Shown here: in pieces, positions 52,491 to 62,016 of the stretch
Position numbering within the stretch: position 1 is the stretch's first letter
How the letters are laid out: the number at the start of each line of letters is the position of its first letter
Source of the DNA: Streptomonospora mangrovi
GTDB lineage: Bacteria; Actinomycetota; Actinomycetes; Streptosporangiales; Streptosporangiaceae
DNA length: 64,000 bases
Assembly (NCBI RefSeq): GCF_027604915.1
Contig: NZ_JAJAQC010000015.1
Span: 82,843 to 146,842, forward strand
Direction of reading: 5' to 3'
Made by a program: the position numbers and the translations under genes
Notes under the pieces: generated by a model
Told to the model about the DNA's origin: nothing
Database searches by the model: none
What the model saw: only the letters and a program-made list of their open reading frames with translations

Positions 52491-54802
52491 AGGTCGAGGT
52501 CCTCCTCGGTGTAGGTGTGGGCGCGGTCGGCGCTGTGGCGGCGGGCCGCGCGGCGCACGTGTGCGGCGCGTCCGGGCACGAGCGGAGGCAGGGGGCGGGT
52601 GCGCATGGTGGCGGCGGGCTGCTCGCGGGCGCCGACCAGCGGGCGCACGGCGGTCTGGTAGGCGCCCAGGTGGGCGAGGTCGTGGGCGAGGAGTTCGGGC
52701 CGGGTGTGGGCTTCCAGCCGGGCGGCGTCGTCGGGGGAGCTGGTGAAGTAGACCTTGGTGCGGGCGTTGGCTGAAAGCCCCTGGCGCAGCGTGTCGGGGA
52801 GCTGGTCGAGGGCCTGGTGGGCCAGGGTCAGGCCCAGGCGGTAGCCCCGCGCCTCGGCGAGCATGTCGGCCAGCGAGCCGGGCAGGTTGAGGAAGTTGTG
52901 GCACTCGTCGATGTAGGCGCCCAAGTCGGGCCGCTCAGCCTCGGGCCGGGTGACGCGGGCGGTGACGGCCTGCCAGGTCGCGGCCAGGGCCATGGACCCG
53001 ATCAGGCTGGCGGTGTCCTCGCCGAGCACGCCTTTGGGCAGGCGCATCAGCACCAGCCCGCCGGAGTCGAAGACCCCGCCCAGGTCCACGGTGGAGGGGC
53101 CTGAGGCGATGACCTGGGAAACCCACGGGCGCAGCAGGGCGGTCCGCAGTTTGTTGAGGACGGGGGCGGTGACCGTGGCCTGGGCGCTGGGCAGCAGGGT
53201 GTCGTACCACCGCCAGAACCCGGCCAGCGCCGGCTGGCGGGGGCCGATGCGCGCCAGGACATCGCGGCGGAAGCCGTCATCGGCCAGCAGTACGGGCACC
53301 TCGCCCAGCGTGAGGTAGGGGTCGCCGGCGCGGGTCAGTGTGAGTACGGCGGCGCGCAGGATGTCGTCGGTGCGCGGCCCCCAGTTCTGCTGGTAGATGC
53401 GGCGGAAGATGCCCACGACCGAGTCGGCGGTGAAGTCGGGGTCGTCGCCCTGGAGCAGGTTGAGCCGGGGCGGTGCGGCCCGGTCGTCGGGGTCGAACAG
53501 CACGACACGGTCCGCCGCTTCCTCGGGGAGCCGGGTCAGGATGTCGTTGACGAGGTCGCCGCGCGGGTCGATCACCAGGGCCGCCCGGCCGGCGTCGGCG
53601 TCCTGGAGCACGAGGTTGGCCAGCAAGGTGCTCTTGCCCGAGCCGGTCTTGCCGAGGATGTGGGTGTGCTGGCGGGCCTCGGCCACACCCACGGCGATGG
53701 GGCGAGGCGTGCCGGCATCAGCGTCGCCCAGGACACGGGTGTTCTCCCCGCCGACGGGAACGGCGGGTGCGGGTGCGATGCGGCGTGCCCCCGCGCGGCG
53801 CAGCCCCGGCACGGCGGTGTCGGTGGGCAGGTGGGCCACCGCGCCCAGTTCCTCCACCGAGAGCAGGTAGCCGCGGGCGAGGTAGCGGTGCCGGACCCAC
53901 AGTGCGGGGGCGGCCATGGGGCGGCGGTGGAGGTGGTTGGTGCCGGAGGTGAAGGCGGCGAAGGCGGCGGCGACGCCGTGGGCGCGCCCGCGCAGTTCCT
54001 CGGCCGCCTGCGGGGTGGGCCGGTCGGTGGTCAACAGGTAGCTGATCTGGCAGGCCAGGCGCGGCGACTGCGTCTTGGTGAGGATGGCGCGGACGTCGTC
54101 GCCGGTGTCGGGCCAGGCCCGGCCGCCGGTGCGGCCCTTGGTGGAGACGACGTCGGCCAGCAGGGTGGTGGCCGCGCCGCGGAGGCGGGCGGCGGTGAGG
54201 CGGGCGCGGCGAACGCGCCATCCGGTGGCCGGGCGGGCGCAGACCCGTACGCACACCCGCTGGCCAGCCCCGAGGTCGGTGAGGGCGCCCAGCAGGCCGC
54301 GCAGCGGGTCCTCGCCGAACCGGGTGCGCAGGGGGTAGGCGTCGTTGCGGGCCAGGTGCAGCCATCCTCCGGTGGCGTGTGCGCCGGGTGAGATGGCCGG
54401 GGCGGGGTGGCGGGTGCGGGTGGTGGCGCCCGGCCAGGCCGCCGCCACCGCCCGCTCGACCACGCCGGGCGGGACGGTGCCCGGCACCCAGATCTGGATG
54501 CGGACGCCTGCGGCCGATGCGGTGTACTCCCAGGCCAGGTGCGGTTGGAGAAGCAGGCGCTGCCAGCGGGGTTTGAGCAGGCCCAGGCAGTGAGCCCAGA
54601 AGGCGTGGGCGCCCTCCAGCGCGGCCTCGGGGGGCGGCAGCACGTCGATGAGGCGGGCGTTGGGCTGCTGGATGCGGTAGCGCAGCCACCGGGCGGCAAA
54701 GACTGCGGCGGTATAGGCACTGGCGCAGGCCAGAGCGCCCGCCCCGGCCAGTGGCGCGGCGGCGACCAGCGCCTCGACGTCGGGTGGCACGGCGATCACC
54801 AT
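52487..54802 (-). CDS. VirD4/TraG-like coupling ATPase
   Basis: A 771-residue T4SS ATPase. A hydrophobic lead (about 15-37) anchors it, followed by an N-terminal domain to about 370. Walker A GKTGSGKS is at 384-391, Walker B RAALVIDPRGD near 410, then LFDPDDRAAPPRLNLLQGDD, PDLGAYIDECHNFLNLPGS and LAHQALDQLPDTLRQG. These are features of TraG/VirD4 proteins that present DNA to the secretion channel. ATG overlaps the VirB4-like gene stop. This is distinct from the TraSA-type translocase of the first element. Confidence 0.92.
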   Translation of the reverse strand: MVIAVPPDVEALVAAAPLAGAGALACASAYTAAVFAARWLRYRIQQPNARLIDVLPPPEAALEGAHAFWAHCLGLLKPRWQRLLLQPHLAWEYTASAAGVRIQIWVPGTVPPGVVERAVAAAWPGATTRTRHPAPAISPGAHATGGWLHLARNDAYPLRTRFGEDPLRGLLGALTDLGAGQRVCVRVCARPATGWRVRRARLTAARLRGAATTLLADVVSTKGRTGGRAWPDTGDDVRAILTKTQSPRLACQISYLLTTDRPTPQAAEELRGRAHGVAAAFAAFTSGTNHLHRRPMAAPALWVRHRYLARGYLLSVEELGAVAHLPTDTAVPGLRRAGARRIAPAPAVPVGGENTRVLGDADAGTPRPIAVGVAEARQHTHILGKTGSGKSTLLANLVLQDADAGRAALVIDPRGDLVNDILTRLPEEAADRVVLFDPDDRAAPPRLNLLQGDDPDFTADSVVGIFRRIYQQNWGPRTDDILRAAVLTLTRAGDPYLTLGEVPVLLADDGFRRDVLARIGPRQPALAGFWRWYDTLLPSAQATVTAPVLNKLRTALLRPWVSQVIASGPSTVDLGGVFDSGGLVLMRLPKGVLGEDTASLIGSMALAATWQAVTARVTRPEAERPDLGAYIDECHNFLNLPGSLADMLAEARGYRLGLTLAHQALDQLPDTLRQGLSANARTKVYFTSSPDDAARLEAHTRPELLAHDLAHLGAYQTAVRPLVGAREQPAATMRTRPLPPLVPGRAAHVRRAARRHSADRAHTYTEEDLDL

Positions 54803-56640
54803 CAGCGCGCCTTCGCCGGGTCGTCGTCTTCGTTGTCCCAGGCGTCGCTGCCCGCAGCGTCCTCGTGGTCCTCGGTGAAGTGCTCCTTATCGGGGCCTTC
54901 CCCATACGGTGCCTCTTCGGCTGCTTCGGCGGGGTCGGTGGTGATGAGGCGGTGCTCCCAGGGCGAAGCCAGGGCGCGCACCGCTGCGCGGCGCTGGCCG
55001 GACACCAGCAGTGCCTGACCGCGTGCGGCCGTGACTACGACCTGTTGTTCTCCCTCGGAGAGGCCGAACGCCTCGACCACCATGTCGAGGTTCTGCGGGG
55101 CCTGGCGGAGCAGCAGGCAGGTGGCGGCGTTGGCGGCGACGGTCCGGCCCAGGTCGCTGCCGAGCAGGTCGCCGACGTCCTGAGTGATCAGTGTCAGCCC
55201 GCACCAGCGTTTGCGGCCCGCTTTGGCGAGCTTGTAGAGGTAGCGGGCCGCGACCGGGTTGTGCAGCAGGACCCACGCCTCGTCAACGGTGATCGTGCGC
55301 GGGCGCGGCGGCGCGGTCTCCAGGTGGCGCCAGATGCGGTCCAGGGCCAGCAGCACGCCCACGGTGCGCACTTCCTCGGGCAGGTGCCGCAGCGCGAACA
55401 CCGTCAGATGCGTCGTGGTGGGGGCGGTGGTGGGGCCGTTGAACAAGGCAGCGGCCGATCCTGCCGTGAAGCGCCGCAGACGGGCGGCCAGAACAGGCCC
55501 GGCCGGCTCCTCGTCGTCGTCCAGGGCCGCGACCACGTCTTCCATGAGCGGCGGCTCCCGGTCCCACGTGGCCGGGTCGCGGGTGATGCCGTGCTCGGCG
55601 TAGGCGCTGATCACGGCGCGGTCCAGGGCGGCGGCGTGGTCGGCGTCGAGGTCGCCCACCATGGCGGCGGCAAGGGTGTGGGCGAACAGGACCCGCTGGG
55701 CCAGCGCATTCAGCCCGCTGCCGCCCTCTGGCGCCCGGCACAGGTCGAAGGGGTTGATGCGGCCCGCCTCGGTGCCTAGCGGGATACGGGAGCCGCCCAG
55801 GGCCGTGCACAACGCCGCGTACTCGTCCTCGGGATCGATGACCGCGGCCCCGACGCCGACCATGAGGCAACGCAGCACTTCGAGTTTGGCGAGGTAGGAC
55901 TTGCCGGCACCGGAGCGGGCCAGCACGACCATGTTGTAGTTGTCCTGGCCGCGGGCGAACCGGTCCAAGTGCACCAGGCCGCCGCTGTGGACGTTTTCGC
56001 CGTAGACCACCGAGGTGGCGCCCAGGTCTTCCTCGATGTCGGGGGAGGCGAACGGCATAACGGCGGCGAGGGCGTCGGTGTCCATGGTCCGCGCCTGGCC
56101 CAGCGCATCGGTGGCCAGCGCCAGTGTTGACAGCCAGCCGTGCAGGGCGCGGAAGGTGGCCGGGTGGGTGTTGACCAGCAGCCCGGCGGCCAGAGCGCGC
56201 AGGTTGGCGACCTCGGCCTCCAGTTCATCGGGGGTGCGGGCGTGCACGGTCAGATAGAAGGACACCCGGAACAGGCGGGCCTGGCCGATTGCCACCCGGG
56301 CGGCGAGTTCGGCGGCATCACCGGCGGCCGCGGCCTGGTGCGGATCCTCGGTGCGGCCGCGCTCGGCGTCCAGCCGCCAAGCCGACTCCAGGCGCGCCCG
56401 GCGCCGCCGCAGCCGGGTGGCGGCCACCGGCGCGGGCACCGGGTCGACGTGCAGAGCGGCATCTATGCGAGCGGGGTAGGTCAGCAGCGGCTGCGCCCAC
56501 CCGGGGCCGACCTCGCGGGGGTAGCCGGTGATGATCAGGGTCTGGCAGCAGCCGCCCTCCACGTCGAGGCGCCGGGGCAGCACCCGGATCGACGGTCCGC
56601 CCAACGGGGCGGCGTTTCGCCTGAGACGGACAGGGCGCAT
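54802..56640 (-). CDS. VirB4-like T4SS ATPase
   Basis: A 612-residue ATPase. After an N-terminal domain (about 1-200), MVVLARSGAGKSYLAKLEVL carries Walker A at 241-248, followed by GVGAAVIDPEDEYAALC and ITVDEAWVLLHNPVAARYLY (Walker B) near 435, then GLTLITQDVGDLLGSDLGR. It drives pilus or channel assembly of conjugative T4SS. It is shorter than Gram-negative VirB4 (about 790 aa), as typical in Actinobacteria. Confidence 0.92.
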   Translation of the reverse strand: MRPVRLRRNAAPLGGPSIRVLPRRLDVEGGCCQTLIITGYPREVGPGWAQPLLTYPARIDAALHVDPVPAPVAATRLRRRRARLESAWRLDAERGRTEDPHQAAAAGDAAELAARVAIGQARLFRVSFYLTVHARTPDELEAEVANLRALAAGLLVNTHPATFRALHGWLSTLALATDALGQARTMDTDALAAVMPFASPDIEEDLGATSVVYGENVHSGGLVHLDRFARGQDNYNMVVLARSGAGKSYLAKLEVLRCLMVGVGAAVIDPEDEYAALCTALGGSRIPLGTEAGRINPFDLCRAPEGGSGLNALAQRVLFAHTLAAAMVGDLDADHAAALDRAVISAYAEHGITRDPATWDREPPLMEDVVAALDDDEEPAGPVLAARLRRFTAGSAAALFNGPTTAPTTTHLTVFALRHLPEEVRTVGVLLALDRIWRHLETAPPRPRTITVDEAWVLLHNPVAARYLYKLAKAGRKRWCGLTLITQDVGDLLGSDLGRTVAANAATCLLLRQAPQNLDMVVEAFGLSEGEQQVVVTAARGQALLVSGQRRAAVRALASPWEHRLITTDPAEAAEEAPYGEGPDKEHFTEDHEDAAGSDAWDNEDDDPAKAR

Positions 56641-56685
56641 AGGACACCTCCCATGGTCATTGGCCAGCAGGTGACAGGTGGCGGG

Positions 56686-57591
56686 TCAGTTTTCCGTGCC
56701 GGGGTGTGGCGGCGCGTCGCGGTAGGGCTCCATGGCCTCGGCCAGCAGCCAGCGCACTTCCTCGCCGGTGCAGCGGCGCGCCGCGATGCCGATGCCCTCC
56801 AGTTGGGTGACGACCTGCTCGGCGATGTGCAGGACCGGCGCCCTCTGCTCGCCGCCGGGGCGAGCCGTGACCACCACCAGCACCCGGCGCTGGGTGAGAT
56901 CGCAGTGCCGCCCGAGGCCGTCGAGGAAGTCGGCGTGGGCGCGAGCGGCCTCACCCAGGCCCGGATCGGGCAGGTGGGCGGCGTTGCCGCGCAGCATCGC
57001 GGTGTAGGGAGCCACATCGAGTCGGCGGCCCTGCACCACGATCTGCGCCGGGTGAGTCAGCGAGTCCAGCACGGCGGCGAACGCGCCGATCGCCGCCTCC
57101 TGCTCGCTGGGGGAGGACAGGTGGAAGTTCAGACTCGTGCAGGCGATCACCGCGGCCTGGCGGCCTTCCAAACGCAGGAGGCCGGTGTCCTCCACGGCCG
57201 AGGCGGGAAGCCGCAGCGGCGCCAGGCTCGGCTCTTTGCGCGCACGGGGTGCCCATCGCGGCAACGCCATCCGGCCAGGTGTGAGGGCGCCGGAGCGGTG
57301 CTTGGGCGCCGCCGCCCACGACGCGGCGGCCAGCGCGAAGGCGTCCAAGCCGAGGCCGTCGCGCTGCCCCAGCGCGAGCACCAGCGCAACAGCCGCGAGG
57401 GGAACTCCTGCGGCCACCAGGACACCGGGCGGCACGGTGCCACCCATGGCCAGGAACCCCGCCCACAGCCCCAGAGCGGTCGGGGCGGTGATCAGCAGTT
57501 GTCGCCCGGTCAGCCCGAAGGCCACCGGCTCGGGGCGGTCGATGTCGGCGGGGATGCACACGCGCCACCGTCGTGGGTCGTCAGTCGTCAC
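56686..57591 (-). CDS. PrgI/SCO6880-like T4SS membrane protein
   Basis: A 301-residue protein. Two hydrophobic segments at about 30-73 (LLITAPTALGLWAGFLAMGG, VAAGVPLAAVALVLALGQRD) follow a PrgI-like start (RVCIPADIDRPEPVAFGLTG). A soluble domain covers 120-290, with LRLEGRQAAVIACTSLNFHL and RVLVVVTARPGG. In Gram-positive T4SS, PrgI is the VirB3 equivalent, and actinobacterial members often carry such an extension fused to it. It overlaps the TrbL-like gene by 11 bases. Confidence 0.83.
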   Translation of the reverse strand: MTTDDPRRWRVCIPADIDRPEPVAFGLTGRQLLITAPTALGLWAGFLAMGGTVPPGVLVAAGVPLAAVALVLALGQRDGLGLDAFALAAASWAAAPKHRSGALTPGRMALPRWAPRARKEPSLAPLRLPASAVEDTGLLRLEGRQAAVIACTSLNFHLSSPSEQEAAIGAFAAVLDSLTHPAQIVVQGRRLDVAPYTAMLRGNAAHLPDPGLGEAARAHADFLDGLGRHCDLTQRRVLVVVTARPGGEQRAPVLHIAEQVVTQLEGIGIAARRCTGEEVRWLLAEAMEPYRDAPPHPGTEN

Positions 57592-59410
57592 GGTCGGCCT
57601 TTCCGATGGTGGTGTGAACGGTGGTCACGGGCAGGCGGCGCTGCACCCAGCGCCGGCGCGGGGTGGGAAACAGCCCGAGTTGACCGCGCACCCGCCCCGG
57701 CCGCTGCGGGGCCGGGGCGTCCAGCACCTCGCCCAGGCGCTGGACGGTCCGCCGACCGGTCACCCGTACCGGGGGCGGGGTCGGCAGCACACCCTGGCGC
57801 CAGCGGCGCCGTGGCGGGGTTTTCGGCGCGGGCGGCGGGCGGAACAGGACTTCCTGCTCGGTGCGCGGGCGGCGCGGGAACCGGCCGTCTCCCACCGCAG
57901 CGCGCGGCGGCGGGCTCCAGCCGGGCCGCGGCGGCGGAGTCGGGCCGAGTGCGCGCGGGCCGCCGACCGGCCGCGGCCCGGTGGCCCCCCACGGCCTTCC
58001 CAGAGCGGGGAATCCCCCGAGTTCTCCGGCGGTATGGCCGTAGCTGCGGCGCACCCACCACGCGTTGGGGCGCAGCGGCTCCAGCCCGCCCGGCCCCGGC
58101 GGGGTGGAACCGGCGTCTCCAGCGGTGAGCATGGCGGGCCGCCGGCCCGTGAGCATCCGCAGCGGCGCCGGTCCGGGACGGAAGCGGTGGTAGGTGAACG
58201 GCTCGCCCTTGGCCAAACGCAGATGGCGCAGCCCCCGGTAGAGCAGCATCATCGCCGCGACCTTGGCCAAGGCCACGATGGGAGATTGGCCCGGGTGCGG
58301 CGACCACACCAGCTTCATCACCCAGAACGGGATGCGGATCTGGACGTAGACCAGCACCAGGAACAGGACCAGGTCGTAGAGGATGCCGGCGCCGCCCTGC
58401 CCGCCGGTGGGCTCATCGGCCGGAACGGCCGTGGCGACCACCAGGGGGCGCGGTCCCGTCCCGCCGCCCAGGATGGGGCCGGCGGCGGTGTCGAGGTGGC
58501 CGAAGTAGGCGAACTGGCCTTCGAAGAACAGCCGCATCATCGCGATGAACGCCAGCGATTGCAGCACCGGCATCGCGCACAGCCCGGCCATGGTCCGCCA
58601 CCACAGCGCCGCCACGTAGTTGGTCTGGGGCAGCGCGTGGAAGGCCAGCAGCAGCGGGGCGGCGATCACCAGCACGATGGACATCACCACCCGCACCACA
58701 TCGGTGACGACCCACACCACCAGCATCACCACCAGCGCCACCAGCAGCAGCACGGTGAACACCACGGCCTCGGTGAGGATCTCCTCCATGCGACCGCGCA
58801 GGTTGAGCGCGGCCTCCTCGGCGTCGATCCCCAGCGCCCCGATGCTCTCGGCCAGGGCGTCAGCGGCATGGAACAGCTCACGGGCCACCCACAGACTGGA
58901 GTTGGCCGCCACGAACGCGAACACCACCCGGCCGGCGACCTCGCCCGCGCTGTAACGGGTCTGGAAGGTCTCCCGGCCCATGACCACCACGCCCCCGGCC
59001 ACGACGAACAGCACGAAGCAGGTGTTGGTCACGGCCAGCACACCTTCCCAGAGCCCTTCCACGCCCTGGCTGGGCTGGGGGACGCGAAAGGCCATGCCCG
59101 CGATCCAGCCGAAGAGGGGGTTCAGCGCGTCGGCCACGAAGTCGGCGAACCATCCGGTGACGTGGCAGGAGACTTCTGCGAACCCGCACTCGGGCGCCTG
59201 CGGGTCCACCGGGTCGGGACCGGCCTCCGGTTCGGACTCGGGACCGCTGTGGTCGGGCTGCATGCCGGGATCGGGCGGCGGCGGGGGCGGACCGGGAGAA
59301 GGCTCGGGCTCGGGGTGCTCCTCGGCCTCGGGCGCCGCCGGAGCCTCCGGCGGGTTGGGGGGCGGCCCCGGCGAAGGCTCGGGCGGTCGCGGGTGAGCGG
59401 GGGCGGCCAC
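57581..59410 (-). CDS. TrbL/VirB6-like T4SS channel protein
   Basis: A 609-residue membrane protein. A Pro/Glu-rich start (about 1-70) is followed by about six to eight hydrophobic segments (LAVTNTCFVLFVVAGGVVVM; VVFTVLLLVALVVMLVVWVV; LYDLVLFLVLVYVQIRIPFW). The C-terminal 200 residues are Pro/Arg-rich and unstructured (TPPPVRVTGRRTVQRLGEVL). It is the probable VirB6/TrbL channel component. A start within the Pro-rich lead, such as ATG at DPGMQPDHSG, cannot be excluded. Confidence 0.84.
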   Translation of the reverse strand: MAAPAHPRPPEPSPGPPPNPPEAPAAPEAEEHPEPEPSPGPPPPPPDPGMQPDHSGPESEPEAGPDPVDPQAPECGFAEVSCHVTGWFADFVADALNPLFGWIAGMAFRVPQPSQGVEGLWEGVLAVTNTCFVLFVVAGGVVVMGRETFQTRYSAGEVAGRVVFAFVAANSSLWVARELFHAADALAESIGALGIDAEEAALNLRGRMEEILTEAVVFTVLLLVALVVMLVVWVVTDVVRVVMSIVLVIAAPLLLAFHALPQTNYVAALWWRTMAGLCAMPVLQSLAFIAMMRLFFEGQFAYFGHLDTAAGPILGGGTGPRPLVVATAVPADEPTGGQGGAGILYDLVLFLVLVYVQIRIPFWVMKLVWSPHPGQSPIVALAKVAAMMLLYRGLRHLRLAKGEPFTYHRFRPGPAPLRMLTGRRPAMLTAGDAGSTPPGPGGLEPLRPNAWWVRRSYGHTAGELGGFPALGRPWGATGPRPVGGPRALGPTPPPRPGWSPPPRAAVGDGRFPRRPRTEQEVLFRPPPAPKTPPRRRWRQGVLPTPPPVRVTGRRTVQRLGEVLDAPAPQRPGRVRGQLGLFPTPRRRWVQRRLPVTTVHTTIGKADRDD

Positions 59411-59414
59411 CGCC

Positions 59415-59798
59415 TCACCCGCCCTGGACGATGTAGTCCAGCACCGCCATCAGCACGGTGGCCAGAATCGCGATGCCGTACCCGATCCCGGCCCCGCTCA
59501 TCGCCTTCTTGGCCGCCTCCACCTGGGAGGGGTCGCCACCGGCCAGCATCCACCGCAGCCCGGCGATGGTAAGGAACAGCGTGCCCACCGCCGAGGCCAG
59601 CGCGACGATGACGTTGCGCAGACGGGTGATGACCTCGCGCAGGTCAGCGGTGGACGCCTCAGCCGAACCCTCGGCCCACGCCAACTCCGCACCGGCCGCC
59701 GCCCAGACCACGGCGCCTGCGGTAGCCGCCACCCCCACTGTGAGGGCTCGCCTCAGGGATATGGAGGGCCGTGGGGCGTGGTGTTCCTCGTGGGCCAT
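59415..59798 (-). CDS. VirB2/TrbC-like pilin
   Basis: A 127-residue protein: a signal region (LTVGVAATAGAVVWAAAGAE, ending near WAEG), then a short outer helix and two hydrophobic helices, VIVALASAVGTLFLTIAGLR and GIGYGIAILATVLMAVLDYI, joined by LAGGDPSQVEAAKKA. This is the VirB2/TrbC pilin layout. GGGAGG precedes the ATG. It is the first gene of the T4SS operon, with about 175 bases of promoter region before it (59799-59974). Confidence 0.86.
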   Translation of the reverse strand: MAHEEHHAPRPSISLRRALTVGVAATAGAVVWAAAGAELAWAEGSAEASTADLREVITRLRNVIVALASAVGTLFLTIAGLRWMLAGGDPSQVEAAKKAMSGAGIGYGIAILATVLMAVLDYIVQGG

Positions 59799-59974
59799 GA
59801 CGCTGCCTCCCGGGACCGGCGCTGCTGGACAGGGAGCCGGGGCGCACCGGCGGCGGGCGGAGCGAACGGACTGCCCCCTCTCCGTTCTTCAACCCGCTAC
59901 CGATCTCTGCGACGTCAGGGCGAGTGACGAGAGAAACCCACCCGCCTCGGTGCCGGTGCGCCCGGACTCACCTC

Positions 59975-60823
59975 CTAAAGAGCCAGCGCCCACCCCGGTT
60001 TGGACACCGAAGACACCCGCAGAGCAGACGAAGCGCGCGGCGCCCGGCCGAGGTCAGGCTCGGCGTATGCTGCGGGTCCCGCCATCGGATCGAGGTCGCC
60101 ACTTTCCAGCGCCGCCAGCAGCCGCTGCTCGGCGCGGGAACGCCGCTTGGCCAACGCCCAGTAGCCCTCACCTGATGCGGCGGCCACCTCTCGAAGCGAC
60201 ATCTGCTCCAGACGCGTGGCCCCGATCAGATCGGCCTCAGCCAGACTGAGCACGCCGCGTGAGACAGCACGCTCCAGCAGGAGATCAGGGTGCCCGCCAG
60301 TGGAGGCGACGCTGTTGGCAGCGGGGGCGTCATGGTCTCCCACCTCGGCGCCCGCCTGCTCCAGGAGCCGTCTGCGCGAACGAAGACCGGCGCGCTGGGC
60401 ACGGCAGCGCAGGTACCAGGCCAGGTTGGCGTAGTCGGTGCGGATCTCCCGCACCGCCGCGATGAACCCGGCCAGGATCTCGGCGTCGACCTCCTCCGCC
60501 CCGGCAGGCGTTAGGCCGCGCGTGCAGCGCCGAGCACACCCCTTCAGCGCGGGCATGGCCAGGCCGATCGCCCCGCACATCCAGTCCTGCGACATCCGCG
60601 CGCGGGCGATGACCACCCGCCACACCGCATCCTTCACCGCCCGGTCGGTGCCCGGCGCCAGCAGCAGCGTCCGGGCCGCCAGCAGATCCAGCGGCCAAAC
60701 GACGCCAGGAAGCGCGGCTCGGGAAAAGGCCGGGGCGGCGTCGCCGCGCTCAAGGCGCAGCGGGTCGGGGACCAGGCGCAGGAACTCGCGCTCGGCCACA
60801 TCCAGCGCGGTATCGGAATACAT
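59975..60823 (-). CDS. Sigma-factor-like helix-turn-helix protein (282 aa)
   Basis: ATG 60823 is preceded by GAGGAGA. Helical segments MYSDTALDVAEREFLRLVPD and EILAGFIAAVREIRTDYANL, then YLRCRAQRAGLRSRRRLLEQ precede a C-terminal region like sigma region 4 (LSLAEADLIGATRLEQMSLR, EVAAASGEGYWALAKRRSRA). It resembles sigma-70-type proteins in actinobacterial mobile elements and may govern the T4SS operon downstream. The last 40 residues are low-complexity. Confidence 0.7.
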   Translation of the reverse strand: MYSDTALDVAEREFLRLVPDPLRLERGDAAPAFSRAALPGVVWPLDLLAARTLLLAPGTDRAVKDAVWRVVIARARMSQDWMCGAIGLAMPALKGCARRCTRGLTPAGAEEVDAEILAGFIAAVREIRTDYANLAWYLRCRAQRAGLRSRRRLLEQAGAEVGDHDAPAANSVASTGGHPDLLLERAVSRGVLSLAEADLIGATRLEQMSLREVAAASGEGYWALAKRRSRAEQRLLAALESGDLDPMAGPAAYAEPDLGRAPRASSALRVSSVSKPGWALAL

Positions 60824-61130
60824 CAGCGGTCTCCTCGGGTGAGGCGTCATGGACGCCGCCCACCCAAAAGAGCGCTGTCATCAGCGGGTGCTCGCCGCGC
60901 CTTCCACCCGCCCTCAGCCCGTGATCATTCCGTACTCAGCACGAAAAATCTTGCCCCCAACGAAGAGGTGTGCGGGCGCGACCCCGCCCAGCCGCACCCG
61001 CACACCATCACCACCCGTGAACACGCCCCGACTAGGGAAAACGCGCCGTGTTCAGTCCGTGTCCGCCTCAGCACACCACCACGCCCGCCGCACTCACCGC
61101 TGCGCGAAGCCGCCGACCACCCAAAATTCT
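60824..61130. other. Intergenic region without visible gene
   Basis: About 300 bases. It includes the sigma-like gene's upstream sequence and a stretch rich in CCGCAC/CACCAC motifs. No coding frame with a ribosome site or strong symmetry was found. Confidence 0.4.
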
Positions 61131-61589
61131 TCACGCCGCCGGTACCCATGCCCGGCTCAGGCCGCTGCCGCTCCCAACGGCCTGCGGCCTGCGCAGTTCG
61201 GCCAGCAGTCGGTACGCCGCCCCCCGCGCGTCGTTCCCCGACCACCGGACCAGGCGGCCTTCGGAGTCGCGCCAGAAGAACACTCCGTCACGGACCCATA
61301 CGGTGATGCCGCGCGGCAAGGAAACGACCGCCACCTTGGTGTGGACGGCCCCATAGACCCGACTCAAGCCCAGATGTCGCAGATGCCTGAAAAGCGCCTG
61401 CGCCGCCGTGGCCGCGTCCCACCGCACCGCTGTCCCGCCCCAGCCGCCCCGGGGAGGCAGCCATGGACCGGCAGCGGCCCGCTGACCACCAAACTGCCGC
61501 CCCGGCGCCGTCGAACCCCGTGGAACAGGCCGCACCAGCCCCAACGGCCCCGCCCCCGCCCGGCCCCGCGCCACCGTGGTTGCCCGCAT
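61131..61589 (-). CDS. Hypothetical protein (152 aa)
   Basis: ATG 61589 lies close after GGGAGGTGG. The first about 50 residues are Arg/Gly/Pro-rich and disordered; a compact domain follows: AATAAQALFRHLRHLGLSRV, then VHTKVAVVSLPRGITVWVRD and GVFFWRDSEGRLVRWSGNDA, ending ARGAAYRLLAELRRP. The strand-rich core with aromatic residues is common among small actinomycete regulatory-partner proteins. No known family. It is the first gene of the minus-strand block next to the CRISPR region. Confidence 0.65.
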   Translation of the reverse strand: MRATTVARGRAGAGPLGLVRPVPRGSTAPGRQFGGQRAAAGPWLPPRGGWGGTAVRWDAATAAQALFRHLRHLGLSRVYGAVHTKVAVVSLPRGITVWVRDGVFFWRDSEGRLVRWSGNDARGAAYRLLAELRRPQAVGSGSGLSRAWVPAA

Positions 61590-61909
61590 AACCCCACCTC
61601 CCTGACCAGCGCCGCCGTACGCGGCGCGACCAGGAACCATGGACGCTCACCTTGAGGCCGACCTTCAATCGAATCAGCAGAAGAATTTCGAAGCTAGGCC
61701 GCCGTGGTCCAGCATGTGGCGATACACGTACTTCTGATCTAGTGGCACATGAGGATGCATAGCCAGCAAGGTTGCGAAGTAGATGGTGTTTCGGGCGGTT
61801 GCTTCTCCACACCCACGCCCAAGGCGTTCAGCAAGGTCTCCATGGCAGGGACACTGACCGATTGAGGCTCCGGAGTGTAGTCGCGCAGGCCTGGTGGACT
61901 CCATCGCCA
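61590..61909. other. Spacer between the T4SS region and CRISPR repeats
   Basis: Composition falls towards AT from about 61660. A minus-strand frame ending near 61674 reads FATLLAMHPHVPLDQKYVYR, then HMLDHGGLASKFFC, which might be the last piece of a lost gene, but no start or family supports it. Nothing else is seen. Confidence 0.35.
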
Positions 61910-62016
61910 GTGCGATCCTCGGCCACCGCGAACGGCGGCCGCCACATCGGGGCCGGCGGTCAGTAACCGACGGGCAGGGTTTTGCGATTCTCGGCCGTCG
62001 TGAACGGCCGCCGCCA
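61910..62016 (-). CRISPR. Two degenerate CRISPR repeats, detached
   Basis: 61910-61945 (GCGATCCTCGGCCACCGCG then AACGGCGGCCGCCAC) and about 61980-62016 (GCGATTCTCGGCCGTCGTG then AACGGCCGCCGCCAAC) match the repeat of the main array at 62870 with several changes each, around one 33-34-base spacer. They lie 850 bases from the main array. The decay suggests an old trailer end or a separated small array. Confidence 0.75.

Noticed and set aside
57137..59572. Plus-strand frame of about 810 codons
   Set aside because: Shadow of the TrbL-like and PrgI-like genes; composed of His/Gly/Arg repeats.
61674..61904. Minus-strand frame ending HMLDHGGLASKFFC
   Set aside because: Looks partly protein-like, but start, ribosome site and family are all missing; kept only as a note in the intergenic entry.
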